Shown piece by piece: positions 47,234 to 56,872 of a stretch of 64,000 nt of DNA. Source of the stretch: CAVPWP01 sp963709395 (GTDB taxonomy: Bacteria > Pseudomonadota > Alphaproteobacteria > Rhodobacterales > Rhodobacteraceae). Positions within the stretch are counted from its first letter, which is position 1, and each line of letters begins with the position of its first letter. The translations under genes and the position numbers were made by a program. The stretch spans positions 70,355-134,354 of the forward strand of contig CAVPWP010000006.1 in assembly GCA_963709395.1 (NCBI GenBank), given 5' to 3'. The notes under the pieces were generated by a model that saw only the letters and a program-made list of their open reading frames with translations, did not search any database and was not told the origin of the DNA.

Positions 47234-50200
47234 CTAGTAATCGCGCCGGAAGAAGATGCCGACGCTTGATTCACCGACGTTGTTGGTCGATCCGGTCACG
47301 GTCACCGACTGCGTGAGGTCGAGGTTGAGGTTGATCTCGGTCTCGCCGTCGCTGCGGGTCGTGACATCGGCATAGAGATTCTCGGTCAGATACGTGCCGG
47401 CCGTGACGGCGGTGCGACCCTGTTCATCGGTGCGCACGTCCAGATCGTCGATCCCCAGGCCGGAGCGGATGCCTCCCACGACACCCGGACCGCCGCGCGC
47501 GAGCGTCGCCGCCGCACTGGCAAGCTGCGCGGCCTGAAGCGCCGAGATGTTCGCAAGATCGGTTCCGAAGAGGATGCGCGCCAGCACCTCGTCCTCGGGC
47601 AGGGGCGGTTCGGACTCGAACCGAATCTGCGGATCGTTCACCGGCCCGTCCATTGCCACGAAAGCCTGCACATCGTCTTCGGACCGCACTTCGCTGACCG
47701 CGCGCAACCTCAGCACCGGGACCAGCGATCCTTCGAGCACGATCTCGCCCTCGGTGACGCGCAGGCGCGCGCCCAGCAGGCTCAGCCGCCCGCGCACAAG
47801 CTCGATCGCCCCGACCGGCACCACGTTGGTCGTTGTCCCGGTCAGCCGCACCTGCCCGGCCAGTTCCGTATCAAGGCCGCGACCGCGCACGAAGACGCGC
47901 GGCGCACGCACCAGCACGTCGAGCGAATAGGGGCGCAGCTCGGTTTCCTCGCGGTCTTCCGTGCGCACGAGGCCGGCGAATACGCGGGTCTGGAGCACGT
48001 TTGCAGGCTCGTTAACATGGATGATGTCGGGAATCGGACCCGATGCACCGGCTGCCGTTCCCGCGATCGAGATCTCGGTCTCGCCCACGGCGATGTTCCC
48101 GGTGATCGCAGCACCCCCGGCCAACGGACCATCGACCCGGAGATTGCCGCTGAGACTTGTCCGATAGAGCGTGGGATCGACCAGAACCATGTTGTTGAGC
48201 GCAACGGCAAGTGTGCCGTTGAACGGGGCGGTCAGCTGCACCGGCCCGCTGACCGAAATCGCCCCCCCGCCCTGCACACCCGCCGTCACCGACAGGTCGG
48301 CCCGTCCGCCATTGAGGCCCATGTTCACGGCGACCTCCTCAAGACTGATGCCCGCCCCAGGCAGAACGACGCGCGTGTCGCTTGTCGTCACGGTGCCTGA
48401 CACCGACGACAGGGCCGGGGGGCCATTGACCGAGAGGTCGAACCCCAAAATCCCATCCACCGAATTGGGTACGATGAAGCGATTTGCCGCGGCAAGCGGG
48501 GCGCGGCCCGTCGCGCGCAGGGCCAGCTGATCGAAGGATGTGTTGGTGTCCCCGGTCACCTGGGCCGTGATCCCGCCCGGGCCTGTCGCTGCAAGATCGA
48601 CCGTCGCGGTCCCTGCCCCATCCAGACGGGCGGTCCCGTCCACCGTGACCGCCCCCGGAAACTGGGGAACGAAGATCCCCAGATCGCTGAGCGCCGCCGA
48701 CAGCGCCAGTGTGCCGGCACCATCGACGACATCCCCGTCGACCGAGGCCGAGAGCCGGGGTGCGGAAAAATCCAAGGTCCGGATCGTCAGGTTCTCGGCA
48801 TCGCGCGACAGGTCGGCCACCAGCGTCGCCTGTCCGGCCAGAAGCTGGTCGACCTCGGCGATCCCGATGGCGACATCCTGTGTCCGCAGCTCGAGATCGA
48901 GGTCCACCGTCTCGAGATCGGAGGTTGCAGAGACCTGTCCTGCGACCTGCGCCGACCCCGCAAGCTGACGTCCTGCCAGCCCGGAGGCCAGGGAAAGATC
49001 GGGGACAGACAGCGTGACATCCGCGTCGATCGCCTGGGGCGTATCGAAAGGCCGAAGCTCGCCCGAGGCGTCGGCATCGGCCAGCGGCGAGGCGGCGGCA
49101 AGATCGAAGGTCCAGACCTGTTCCAGACCTTCGTCGGCCGTCAGACGCAGGGTCGACCTGCCTTCGGTGCCTGGCAGCACGACAGAGGTGTCGACTATGG
49201 TCACGTCCGCCTGAAGGGCGCCCGCACCCGGTTGAAGACTGCCGGAGGCCTCAAGATCAATCGCCGTGTTCGACAGGGTCAGCGTCTCGATTGTCGGCAC
49301 CTCGCCCTCGGCCGAGCCTGCGACACGGAAAGTCGTCTCTCCCGACAGCAACGCGTCCGCCTGCTGCTGCCCGACGACAAGATCGTCCGTGGAGCCCGCA
49401 AGATCGACACGGACGCTCGACAGATCTGCCAGACCGCCGATCCGGCCCGAAACCGAAACCTCGCCCGAGAGCGGCCGCCCCGCCAGTTCTGCGAATGCCG
49501 CAAGCTCGGCGACCGACAGATTGATGCCAGCGTCCACGCGCGGGGTCTCGCCACGCGTATCGGCTGTTCCGTCGACTCTCAGGTCGACCCCGAGCCCGTC
49601 CGCCGATGCCCTGTAGGTCCAGTCGTCGCCCGTCATCTCGGCATCCGCCGTCAGGGACACCGCCCCGGAGAGTTCCGGCAGGATCAGCCCCGCGTCCACC
49701 AGACGCGCCGAAACCGACGCGGTGCTGCGTGCAGAGGTCAGGTTCGCCGCCCCGTCAACGGTGGCATTCGGGGACACAAGGCGAAAAGTCTCGACCCGGG
49801 TACCCGTTTCGTCACGAACAGCCCGCAGCCCAAGTTGGGCGTCGCCGGCGAGCAGGGCGTCGGCCTGCGGCTGGTCGACGACAAGATCGCGCGACGTGGC
49901 GTCTAGCGTCACGTCGAACTGCCCGGTCAGGGCTTCGTAAGCCAGGGTGAGGTCGGCGCTGACAGCACCCCCCAGATCGCGCCCCGCAAGGCCCGAAAAC
50001 GCCGAGAGGTTCTGCGCCTCGGCCACGAGGTCGGCGGTGATACCCAGCCCCTCGCCCAAACCGGTGACGCTGCCCGAGCCGGCAAGACCGTAGTCCCGCC
50101 CCTCGATCCTGAGGGCAGGGATCTCAAGCGCTTCGCCTTCAGACCAGTTTAGCAAGGCCGATCCGGTCAGGTCACTGCCGAGCGCGGTATCGACCGCGTC

Positions 50201-51538
50201 GTCCCCCGCGTCGACGCCCGTGGCTGAGATGTCGAGGTCAGCGGTAAACCGCCGGTCCGGGGCGGTCGGGTTCAACGTGCCCGTTGCATCGAGGGCGATC
50301 GTTTCGGCGCCTAGGCCATCCACGTCCAGCCCATCGACCACCACGCGGGCCTCCCAGTCGTCGCCGCTTTGCGCATCGAACGCGGCGGTAAGATCGACCG
50401 CCGTCACACGCACAGGCGTGCCCGAAAGCGGAAGCAACACGGGCTCTCGATCCCGCGCGGCGATCTGTCCGGACACCTCAAGCTCGGTCGGCAGATTGTC
50501 CGGCCCCAGTTCGCCGCGGATCGACAGGAGCAGCGACTCGCCCTGCACATCAAGATCATGAATGCGCAACGCCCCGTCGCCTCCCCGCGTTGCGTCAAGG
50601 CCAAGGAGGACACTCGATCCGAAGAAGTCGCGATATGCAGGCAGGAACAGCGACGAGATGTCCCCCCCGATGTTCACGGAGAAATCACGTTCGGGCGCGT
50701 CAGGGGTGCCGCCGACGCGGGTCGCGACACGGCCGGCAAGCCGGTCGGTGCCCGACGTCGCCAGAACGATCTCGGCGGCGAAGTCGGTCAGCGGGCCGCG
50801 CCCGTCCACCACAAGGCGCAGCGACGGGCTTTCGGGGATGTCGAGAAGGTTGACGACGATACCATCCGCCGCCTCGTCGACCACCAGCGAGAGGTCGAGG
50901 AGATCGGTCTCGTTGGCAAAGGATCCCGCCAGCCGGAATGTCCCCTCACCGTCAAGTCGTTCGAGGGAAACGTCGACCTCGCCGGCGCCGCCGTCCAGAA
51001 CGCCGGACCCCGAGATCGAGAGGTCGGCCTGCCGTCCGAACAGGGGCTCTCCAAGGCTGAGCCGATCGACCGCGATCTCGCCGATGCGGATGGCAAGCGG
51101 CAATTCAGGCAGGGCGAAGCCCCCCGAAGCTTCGGGCGCAGGCGCGGTTTGCGACGGGACCGGAAGGCGGGCGAAGTCGATGGACTCGGCCGACAGGCGA
51201 TTGACTTCAAGTCTGCGCCGCAGAAGCGCGAGCCTGCTCCAGTCGAGTTCGGCGCCGGTGATGGTCAGCCAGACGCCTTCGCTGTCGGAAATCGTCATGC
51301 GCGTGAAGGTGGCCTGACCGCTGATCAGGCCCTCGAACCCTTCGATCACCACATCCCGGTCATCGCCCGACAGTGCGCTTTCGATCTGCCGCTCAAGAAA
51401 ACTGGCGTCCTCCCGGCTGCCGTCCTCTTGCGCCGAAAGCTGGCCTGGCGTCGCAAGAAGAAGCCCGGCCAGAAGCACGCCCGCCAGTTGGTGCCCACGC
51501 CGGTGCAAGGTCCGGAGGTTCGCGGCCCAGCTTCTCAA
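47234..51538 (-). CDS. tamB: TamB (translocation and assembly module, DUF490)
   Basis: Inner-membrane-anchored, periplasm-spanning protein of 1434 residues that works with TamA in outer-membrane protein or lipid transport. An N-terminal signal anchor (AGVLLAGLLLATPGQLSAQE, residues 19-38) is followed by a very long stretch of repetitive beta-strand sequence (for example SADLTLAYEALTGQFDVTLD, with repeats of QADALLAGDAQLGLRA type near 560, 750 and 920) forming the beta-taco groove. The C-terminal DUF490 region (about 1180-1434) includes GAIELVRGRLSLLGARLRVT, LARILFGTDLANISALQAAQ and the end VGESSVGIFFRRDY. It overlaps tamA by four bases. Confidence 0.92.
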   Translation of the reverse strand: MRSWAANLRTLHRRGHQLAGVLLAGLLLATPGQLSAQEDGSREDASFLERQIESALSGDDRDVVIEGFEGLISGQATFTRMTISDSEGVWLTITGAELDWSRLALLRRRLEVNRLSAESIDFARLPVPSQTAPAPEASGGFALPELPLAIRIGEIAVDRLSLGEPLFGRQADLSISGSGVLDGGAGEVDVSLERLDGEGTFRLAGSFANETDLLDLSLVVDEAADGIVVNLLDIPESPSLRLVVDGRGPLTDFAAEIVLATSGTDRLAGRVATRVGGTPDAPERDFSVNIGGDISSLFLPAYRDFFGSSVLLGLDATRGGDGALRIHDLDVQGESLLLSIRGELGPDNLPTELEVSGQIAARDREPVLLPLSGTPVRVTAVDLTAAFDAQSGDDWEARVVVDGLDVDGLGAETIALDATGTLNPTAPDRRFTADLDISATGVDAGDDAVDTALGSDLTGSALLNWSEGEALEIPALRIEGRDYGLAGSGSVTGLGEGLGITADLVAEAQNLSAFSGLAGRDLGGAVSADLTLAYEALTGQFDVTLDATSRDLVVDQPQADALLAGDAQLGLRAVRDETGTRVETFRLVSPNATVDGAANLTSARSTASVSARLVDAGLILPELSGAVSLTADAEMTGDDWTYRASADGLGVDLRVDGTADTRGETPRVDAGINLSVAELAAFAELAGRPLSGEVSVSGRIGGLADLSSVRVDLAGSTDDLVVGQQQADALLSGETTFRVAGSAEGEVPTIETLTLSNTAIDLEASGSLQPGAGALQADVTIVDTSVVLPGTEGRSTLRLTADEGLEQVWTFDLAAASPLADADASGELRPFDTPQAIDADVTLSVPDLSLASGLAGRQLAGSAQVAGQVSATSDLETVDLDLELRTQDVAIGIAEVDQLLAGQATLVADLSRDAENLTIRTLDFSAPRLSASVDGDVVDGAGTLALSAALSDLGIFVPQFPGAVTVDGTARLDGAGTATVDLAATGPGGITAQVTGDTNTSFDQLALRATGRAPLAAANRFIVPNSVDGILGFDLSVNGPPALSSVSGTVTTSDTRVVLPGAGISLEEVAVNMGLNGGRADLSVTAGVQGGGAISVSGPVQLTAPFNGTLAVALNNMVLVDPTLYRTSLSGNLRVDGPLAGGAAITGNIAVGETEISIAGTAAGASGPIPDIIHVNEPANVLQTRVFAGLVRTEDREETELRPYSLDVLVRAPRVFVRGRGLDTELAGQVRLTGTTTNVVPVGAIELVRGRLSLLGARLRVTEGEIVLEGSLVPVLRLRAVSEVRSEDDVQAFVAMDGPVNDPQIRFESEPPLPEDEVLARILFGTDLANISALQAAQLASAAATLARGGPGVVGGIRSGLGIDDLDVRTDEQGRTAVTAGTYLTENLYADVTTRSDGETEINLNLDLTQSVTVTGSTNNVGESSVGIFFRRDY

Positions 51539-53367
51539 AACGCCTGTCCGATCCCGATATAGAGCAGCAGCTTGTCGTTGCTTGGAGGATTGCCGACAGG
51601 TGTGCCGATGTCGACCCGCAAGGGCCCGATCGGCGTGAAGTAGCGCACCCCGAAACCCGCGCCGGCCTGCGTGCCGCCCGATCCGTCCGGGAAGGACTCG
51701 GCGCCGATGTAGCCCCAGTCGTAGAAACCGACCACCTCGATGCTCTCGCTGACCCGCGCGCGCAACTCGGCCGATGTGCCCAGAAAACTGCGCCCACCGG
51801 TTTGAAGACCGCCGCCCAGATCGACCCCCAGCGACTGGTAGGCGCGGCCGCGCACCGTCCCGCCGCCACCCGAATAGAAGAGGAAGTAATCCGCGGTCTC
51901 CTCCAGCGCCGATCCGACGATGGACCCAAGCTGAAGCCGGCCTGCCAGGACATACCGGTCGTCACCGCCAATGCTGTAGTAGATGCGGCCATCGCCATAA
52001 AGGCGCGCGCCCGACTGCGTCCCGTTCAGCCCGATATAGGGGGTGACGCTGGCGTCGAGGAAGTAACCTTTGGTGGGATTGAGGATGTCATTCCGATTGT
52101 CGAAGGTCAGGCCGCCGGGAAAGACAAGCAGCGCATAGTCGCGTTGGCCGAAGGCATCGTCGATCCGGGCAAGGTTGAAGCCGGCGGCGATCTGCCCGGT
52201 GAGCCGATCCGAGAACCGCCGCAGGTACCCTGCCGTCGCATCGAGCAGATAGCCCGAATAGTCGCGCTCCTCGAGTTGGCTGAGGTTCCCCTGGATGTAG
52301 AAGTCGGTGTCGGAACGTGGGGTCGCCGGACGGGTGAACGCGGCCCCGAACGTCAGACCGGGCCGGTCGGCAACCCCGGCGATGCCAGAGATCACGAAGT
52401 TGAGCTCGAGCCGCTCCGCGCCGCCCAGAAGATTGCGATGCAGCCAGAATGCCGACAGATCGATCCCGTCGGAGTTGGAGTATTCCCCCCCGAACCCGAA
52501 CCGGCGCGGCAGACCTTCCGAAACGACAAGCTCCATATCCATCGTGCCGTCGGGGGCGACCACGTCGGCCTCGGTCAGCACGACGGACCGGAATGTGCCG
52601 GTCCGGCGCAGGTTTTCCGCCACGTCGGAAACCGTCGCAGGCGAAAAGACTTCGCCCTCGGGCAGACCCGCGATCTGGCGGATCCGCTCGGGCCGGACGT
52701 CGCGGTTGCCCGAAACCTCGAGCGTGCCGAACCGCACGCGCGGGCCCGCGACAACCTCGATCGTGGCATCGACCTCGCGCGCGGAATGATCGGCAACGAT
52801 GCGCTGGTCGCTGATATCGGCCTTTGCGAAACCGACATCACGCCAGCTGCGGATCGCGGTGCGCCCGGCGCTGGCGATGACAGGCGTGCGCGCGATGGCT
52901 CCGGTGGCGAAGCCTTCGGGAAGCTCGGTGCCTTGAGGAAGCGGGGCGATCGACGCCTGATCAAGGCGGTAGATCGGCCCGGCGGTGATGCTGACCACGA
53001 CGCGGTCGATCCTCTGCGGCGCCTCGAGGGGCGGGATCGTCGCAGCCTCGCGCCCGTCGACCCGAATGCTGATCACTGGGCCGAAATACCCGTTCTCGTA
53101 GAGAACGCCGATGAACCGCGCATAATCGGACCGAGCCGCGGCCAGGATTTCCTGCGCATCCTCGGTCTCGGATCGCCGCGCGCCGACCAGCAGGGACGCA
53201 TCGATCAGGCTGTCGCGCAATTCGTCGCCGCCGCCGGTCACGCCAAAGACGATGGGTTCAAGCGCGTTCGCCGGATTGGCAAGAACCGCCAATACGCCCG
53301 CCGCCAGTGACCTGCGAAGGATGGCTGCCGCGCGTCTGATTGTTGCGGTCGCCACGTTGTCCGGCAC
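51535..53367 (-). CDS. tamA: TamA (autotransporter assembly complex, Omp85 family)
   Basis: Outer-membrane barrel of the TAM complex, about 610 residues. A signal sequence (RRSLAAGVLAVLANPANALE) is followed by three POTRA-type repeats (about 30-260, ending VRFGTLEVSGNRDVRPERI, then LRRTGTFRSVVLTEADVVAP) and a C-terminal 16-strand barrel with GGEYSNSDGIDLSAFWLHRN, the VRGRAYQSLGVDLGGG loop and GFGVRYFTPIGPLRVDIGTP, the L6-loop (V/I)RG(F/Y) motif being VRGRAY. It ends in an aromatic residue (GIGQAF). The start is taken as GTG 53367 behind an AGGAAAAGG Shine-Dalgarno; the next in-frame start upstream is at 53469. Confidence 0.9.
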   Translation of the reverse strand: MPDNVATATIRRAAAILRRSLAAGVLAVLANPANALEPIVFGVTGGGDELRDSLIDASLLVGARRSETEDAQEILAAARSDYARFIGVLYENGYFGPVISIRVDGREAATIPPLEAPQRIDRVVVSITAGPIYRLDQASIAPLPQGTELPEGFATGAIARTPVIASAGRTAIRSWRDVGFAKADISDQRIVADHSAREVDATIEVVAGPRVRFGTLEVSGNRDVRPERIRQIAGLPEGEVFSPATVSDVAENLRRTGTFRSVVLTEADVVAPDGTMDMELVVSEGLPRRFGFGGEYSNSDGIDLSAFWLHRNLLGGAERLELNFVISGIAGVADRPGLTFGAAFTRPATPRSDTDFYIQGNLSQLEERDYSGYLLDATAGYLRRFSDRLTGQIAAGFNLARIDDAFGQRDYALLVFPGGLTFDNRNDILNPTKGYFLDASVTPYIGLNGTQSGARLYGDGRIYYSIGGDDRYVLAGRLQLGSIVGSALEETADYFLFYSGGGGTVRGRAYQSLGVDLGGGLQTGGRSFLGTSAELRARVSESIEVVGFYDWGYIGAESFPDGSGGTQAGAGFGVRYFTPIGPLRVDIGTPVGNPPSNDKLLLYIGIGQAF

Positions 53368-53443
53368 CCTTTTCCTGCCCCCCTGACGGCGAAAACAGAC
53401 CGTCGTCCCAAGCAAAGCGGCCCCACGGCCTGCTCGTCGAAGC

Positions 53444-54805
53444 CTAGGGCGGCGGTGGGCCGCGTTCAACAGCCGTTTCCGCCGAATCCGTGCTGGCTTC
53501 GGCGGGATTCGGCCCGAGAAGACGCACTTCCTGCTGCGGAAAGGGAATGGTGATGCCGTTCGCCTGGAAGGCGTCCCATAGCGCGAGAAAGACGTTGCCC
53601 CGGATATTGGTCAGCCCGTGGCTCGGGTCGGTGATCCAGAACCGCAGCACGTAGTCGACCGAACTCGAACCGAAGGCCGTGATGTGGCACACGGGCGGCC
53701 GGGAAGACAACACGCGGTCCACGGCGCGGGCGGCATCAATCGCGATCCGGCGCACCTTGTGGGGGTCGTCCTTGTAGGCGCAGCCGAAATGCACGTCGAG
53801 CCGCACGAACTGGTCCGAATGCGACCAGTTCAGCACCTGCCCGGTGATGAAATCCTCGTTCGGGATCAGGAATTCACGGCCGTCGCGGGTGGTAATCGAC
53901 ACGTATCGCGCGCTCAGCTTGTTGATCCAGCCGAAGTTCTCGCCGATCGAGATGACGTCGCCCGGCTTGATCGACTTGTCGAGCAGGATGATGATCCCGG
54001 ACACGAGGTTCGACACCACCTTCTGCAGTCCGAACCCGATGCCGACACCGATCGCCCCCGAAAGAACGGCAAGCCCGGTAAGATCGAAGCCGATCGCCCG
54101 CACCAGAATGAAGAAACCTGTAACGTACAGCGCCGCCTGGGCGGCCTTGATGGCAAGGACCTGCATCGACGGCGACAGGTCCTTGTTTTCCGCGATGCGC
54201 TCGGAGACAAGGCGCGATGCAAGCCGGATGGCAAGCAGCAACACCGTCGCCATCGCCAGTCCCTGGATAACCATCAGGGCCGAGAGGCGCAGTGCTCCGA
54301 ATTCGATGGCAAGGCTGTCCAGCGCGGCTGCCGCGTCTTCGACGAGGCCCAGATAGTAAAGCGTGACATAGATCCACGCGCCCCAGGTGACGGTGCGCCG
54401 CAGCAGACGGTTCTGGATCAGCCGACCGGCGACCGAGACCAGCAGCCACGCGGTTGCAAGGCTGGCCGCCAACTCGAGCAGGAAGCGCCGCGACGGGAAG
54501 GGCGAAACCTGCGCCATGGCCCAGACGGAAAGCCACAGCAGGACGACAAAGATTCCAAGCTGAAGGTTCCGGTGCACCACGACGAGAAGCCGAAGACGCC
54601 AGCGCGGCCAGCCTTCGCGGGTCCGCATCCACTCGCGCAGGCGGGGCGCATAGCGCCGGCGCAGCAACCAGGCCAAAGCAAACGCGCCGATGATGATCGC
54701 GAACTGCATAAGCCTTGACGGCAGCAGAAGCAGCCGGCCCTGCAGCGCGGCGGCATCCAGGGCCTGCGCCCCCTGTTCGGCCAGCATCTGAAGTGTCTGA
54801 TCCAT
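53444..54805 (-). CDS. MscS family mechanosensitive ion channel
   Basis: A 453-residue membrane protein with about six helices before the MscS core. The pore-lining helix and beta domain are recognisable: LSGAIGVGIGFGLQKVVSNL, VSGIIILLDKSIKPGDVISI, GENFGWINKLSARYVSITTR and EFLIPNEDFITGQVLNWSHS. The C-terminal alpha/beta domain follows. Such channels open under hypo-osmotic stress. ATG 54805 is used, as the longer frame to 54964 has no conserved residues. Gene order tamB-tamA-MscS on one strand. Confidence 0.9.
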   Translation of the reverse strand: MDQTLQMLAEQGAQALDAAALQGRLLLLPSRLMQFAIIIGAFALAWLLRRRYAPRLREWMRTREGWPRWRLRLLVVVHRNLQLGIFVVLLWLSVWAMAQVSPFPSRRFLLELAASLATAWLLVSVAGRLIQNRLLRRTVTWGAWIYVTLYYLGLVEDAAAALDSLAIEFGALRLSALMVIQGLAMATVLLLAIRLASRLVSERIAENKDLSPSMQVLAIKAAQAALYVTGFFILVRAIGFDLTGLAVLSGAIGVGIGFGLQKVVSNLVSGIIILLDKSIKPGDVISIGENFGWINKLSARYVSITTRDGREFLIPNEDFITGQVLNWSHSDQFVRLDVHFGCAYKDDPHKVRRIAIDAARAVDRVLSSRPPVCHITAFGSSSVDYVLRFWITDPSHGLTNIRGNVFLALWDAFQANGITIPFPQQEVRLLGPNPAEASTDSAETAVERGPPPP

Positions 54806-54860
54806 CTGTCTGCACGATGGCACCCCGGCGATGCTGCGACAAGCGATCGGTTCCGGCCCC

Positions 54861-54889
54861 TTGCAGCGCGGGCCGCGGAACAGTAGATC
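54861..54889 (+). promoter_or_regulatory. Putative sigma-70 promoter for leuC
   Basis: TTGCAG (54861-54866), 17-base spacer, TAGATC (54884-54889). The predicted start near 54896 gives a leader of about 135 bases before leuC. Confidence 0.45.
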
Positions 54890-55031
54890 AGCCCGGATGA
54901 TACGGATCTTCGATATCGGCGACCGCGCCCGCCTGCGCGAACGGTTTTTCGGCGCGGCGCGCACGGCACAGGCCTGCGGCTGAGGGCACCGCCGCCCACA
55001 GCATGAATATCAATTCCCCGGGGAAGAACCG

Positions 55032-56435
55032 ATGACCGGCAAGACACTCTACGACAAGATCTGGGACGCCCACCTCGTCGACGAAGCCGAGGACGGCACC
55101 AGCCTGCTTTATATCGACCGCCACCTCGTGCACGAAGTCACCAGCCCGCAGGCGTTCGAGGGCCTGCGCATGACGGGCCGCACGGTGCGGGCGCCCGAGC
55201 GCACGATCGCGGTTCCGGACCACAACGTTCCGACGACCGAAGGCCGCGACACCTACATCGAGAACGAAGACAGCCGCATCCAGGTCGACGCTCTCGACAA
55301 GAACGCGCGCGACTTCGGCATCCACTACTACCCGGTCTCGGACATCCGGCAGGGCATCGTCCATATCGTGGGGCCCGAACAGGGCTGGACCCTGCCCGGC
55401 ATGACCGTGGTCTGCGGCGACAGCCACACCGCGACCCACGGCGCCTTCGGCGCGCTGGCGCATGGCATCGGCACGTCGGAGGTCGAGCATGTGCTGGCCA
55501 CGCAGACGCTGATCCAGCAGAAATCGAAGAACATGAAGGTCGAGATCACCGGCACGCTTCCGCCGGGTGTCACCGCCAAGGACATCACCCTGTCGGTCAT
55601 CGGCCGCACCGGCACCGCCGGCGGCACCGGCCACGTCATCGAGTATATGGGCGAGGCGATCCGGGCCCTGTCGATGGAAGGCCGGATGACCGTCTGCAAC
55701 ATGGCGATCGAGGGCGGCGCGCGCGCGGGCCTGATCGCCCCGGACGAAAAGACCTTCGAATACGTGAAGGGCCGTCCCCACGCGCCCAAGGGCGCCCAGT
55801 GGGAGGCCGCGCTTGCGTGGTGGAAGACGCTGCAGTCCGATCCCGATGCGCATTGGGACAAGGAAATCGTGATCCGCGGCGAGGATATCGCCCCCGTCGT
55901 GACCTGGGGCACCAGCCCCGAGGATGTCCTGCCGATCACCGGGGTCGTGCCGCAGCCCGAGGATTTCAAGGGCGGCAAGGTCGACGCCGCGCGCCGTTCG
56001 CTCGAGTACATGGGCCTGACGCCCGGGACGAAGCTTGAGGACATCGCGATCGACACGGTCTTCATCGGGTCCTGCACCAACGGCCGCATCGAGGATCTGC
56101 GCGCCGCTGCTGCGATCCTGAAGGGCAAGAAGATCAAGGACGGCATCCGGGCCATGGTGGTGCCGGGTTCCGGGCTGGTCCGGGCGCAGGCCGAGGAAGA
56201 GGGCCTGGCCGAGATCTTCCGTGAGGCGGGGTTCGAATGGCGCCTTGCGGGCTGTTCGATGTGTCTGGCGATGAACCCCGATCAGCTCGCGCCCGGCGAA
56301 CGCTGCGCCGCCACGTCGAACCGCAACTTCGAGGGTCGTCAGGGCCGTGGCGGGCGCACCCACCTGATGAGCCCCGCCATGGCGGCCGCGGCCGCCGTGA
56401 CGGGACACCTGACCGACGTGCGCCAGATGATGTGA
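55032..56435 (+). CDS. leuC: 3-isopropylmalate dehydratase large subunit
   Basis: Isomerises 2- to 3-isopropylmalate with LeuD using a 4Fe-4S cluster. The 467 residues start MTGKTLYDKIWDAHLVDEAE and include the aconitase signatures VVCGDSHTATHGAFGALAHG, FIGSCTNGRIEDLRAAA and AGCSMCLAMNPDQLAPGERC; the three cluster cysteines lie in GSCTNG and AGCSMC. ATG 55032 follows GGGGAAGAACCG. It begins the leucine block; leuD follows only after a 1.4-kb insertion. Confidence 0.97.
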   Translation: MTGKTLYDKIWDAHLVDEAEDGTSLLYIDRHLVHEVTSPQAFEGLRMTGRTVRAPERTIAVPDHNVPTTEGRDTYIENEDSRIQVDALDKNARDFGIHYYPVSDIRQGIVHIVGPEQGWTLPGMTVVCGDSHTATHGAFGALAHGIGTSEVEHVLATQTLIQQKSKNMKVEITGTLPPGVTAKDITLSVIGRTGTAGGTGHVIEYMGEAIRALSMEGRMTVCNMAIEGGARAGLIAPDEKTFEYVKGRPHAPKGAQWEAALAWWKTLQSDPDAHWDKEIVIRGEDIAPVVTWGTSPEDVLPITGVVPQPEDFKGGKVDAARRSLEYMGLTPGTKLEDIAIDTVFIGSCTNGRIEDLRAAAAILKGKKIKDGIRAMVVPGSGLVRAQAEEEGLAEIFREAGFEWRLAGCSMCLAMNPDQLAPGERCAATSNRNFEGRQGRGGRTHLMSPAMAAAAAVTGHLTDVRQMM

Positions 56436-56872
56436 TTCGCCGCGGCCTTCGGGCCGTGGTCCGCCGGCGCCTCGGGTGGCATCCGGTGCCGTTTGTTTCC
56501 GGTGGGGGCGTGTTCGCGGCGGCGAATGGCCGTTGTGCCTTCTGACGCGACGTTTCGGCGCGAAATCTTGCGGAACGGAGTCAGAACGCTTAATATGATG
56601 GCTTAGTAAGGGTTGTTACCGTGGAGTTTGCGCGGATCGGGCCGGTTGCGATGCTTCCGCGCCTTGGGATGGGGCAAGTCAGCGGCGCGGACAGACGTCC
56701 GCGAAACGCACGTCGCGGACGTTCTTGAACGTCTCGTGAATCATGACAACCCAGAGGAGAGCAATCCGGTCCGTCGGACCGGCGGATGTTGCGGTGCCGA
56801 CTGAACCTTTTCGGTTCCGCGTCCGACTACAGGCAGGGGCGCACGTTGCGCCGGGTGTGGGGAAGTATAGGT
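56436..56872. other. Spacer after leuC
   Basis: 437 bases without a defensible gene. It contains the promoter described at 56568-56596 and a long leader of the following VPLPA-CTERM remnant. Base composition drops after about 56580 relative to leuC. Confidence 0.5.
56568..56596 (+). promoter_or_regulatory. Putative sigma-70 promoter for the VPLPA-CTERM remnant
   Basis: TTGCGG (56568-56573), 17-base spacer, TAATAT (56591-56596). The predicted start near 56603 leaves a leader of about 270 bases. Confidence 0.55.

Noticed and set aside
54897..54983. A 28-codon leader peptide before leuC as an attenuator
   Set aside because: It contains one leucine codon only (CTG) plus mixed residues and no terminator/antiterminator pair was visible before leuC.
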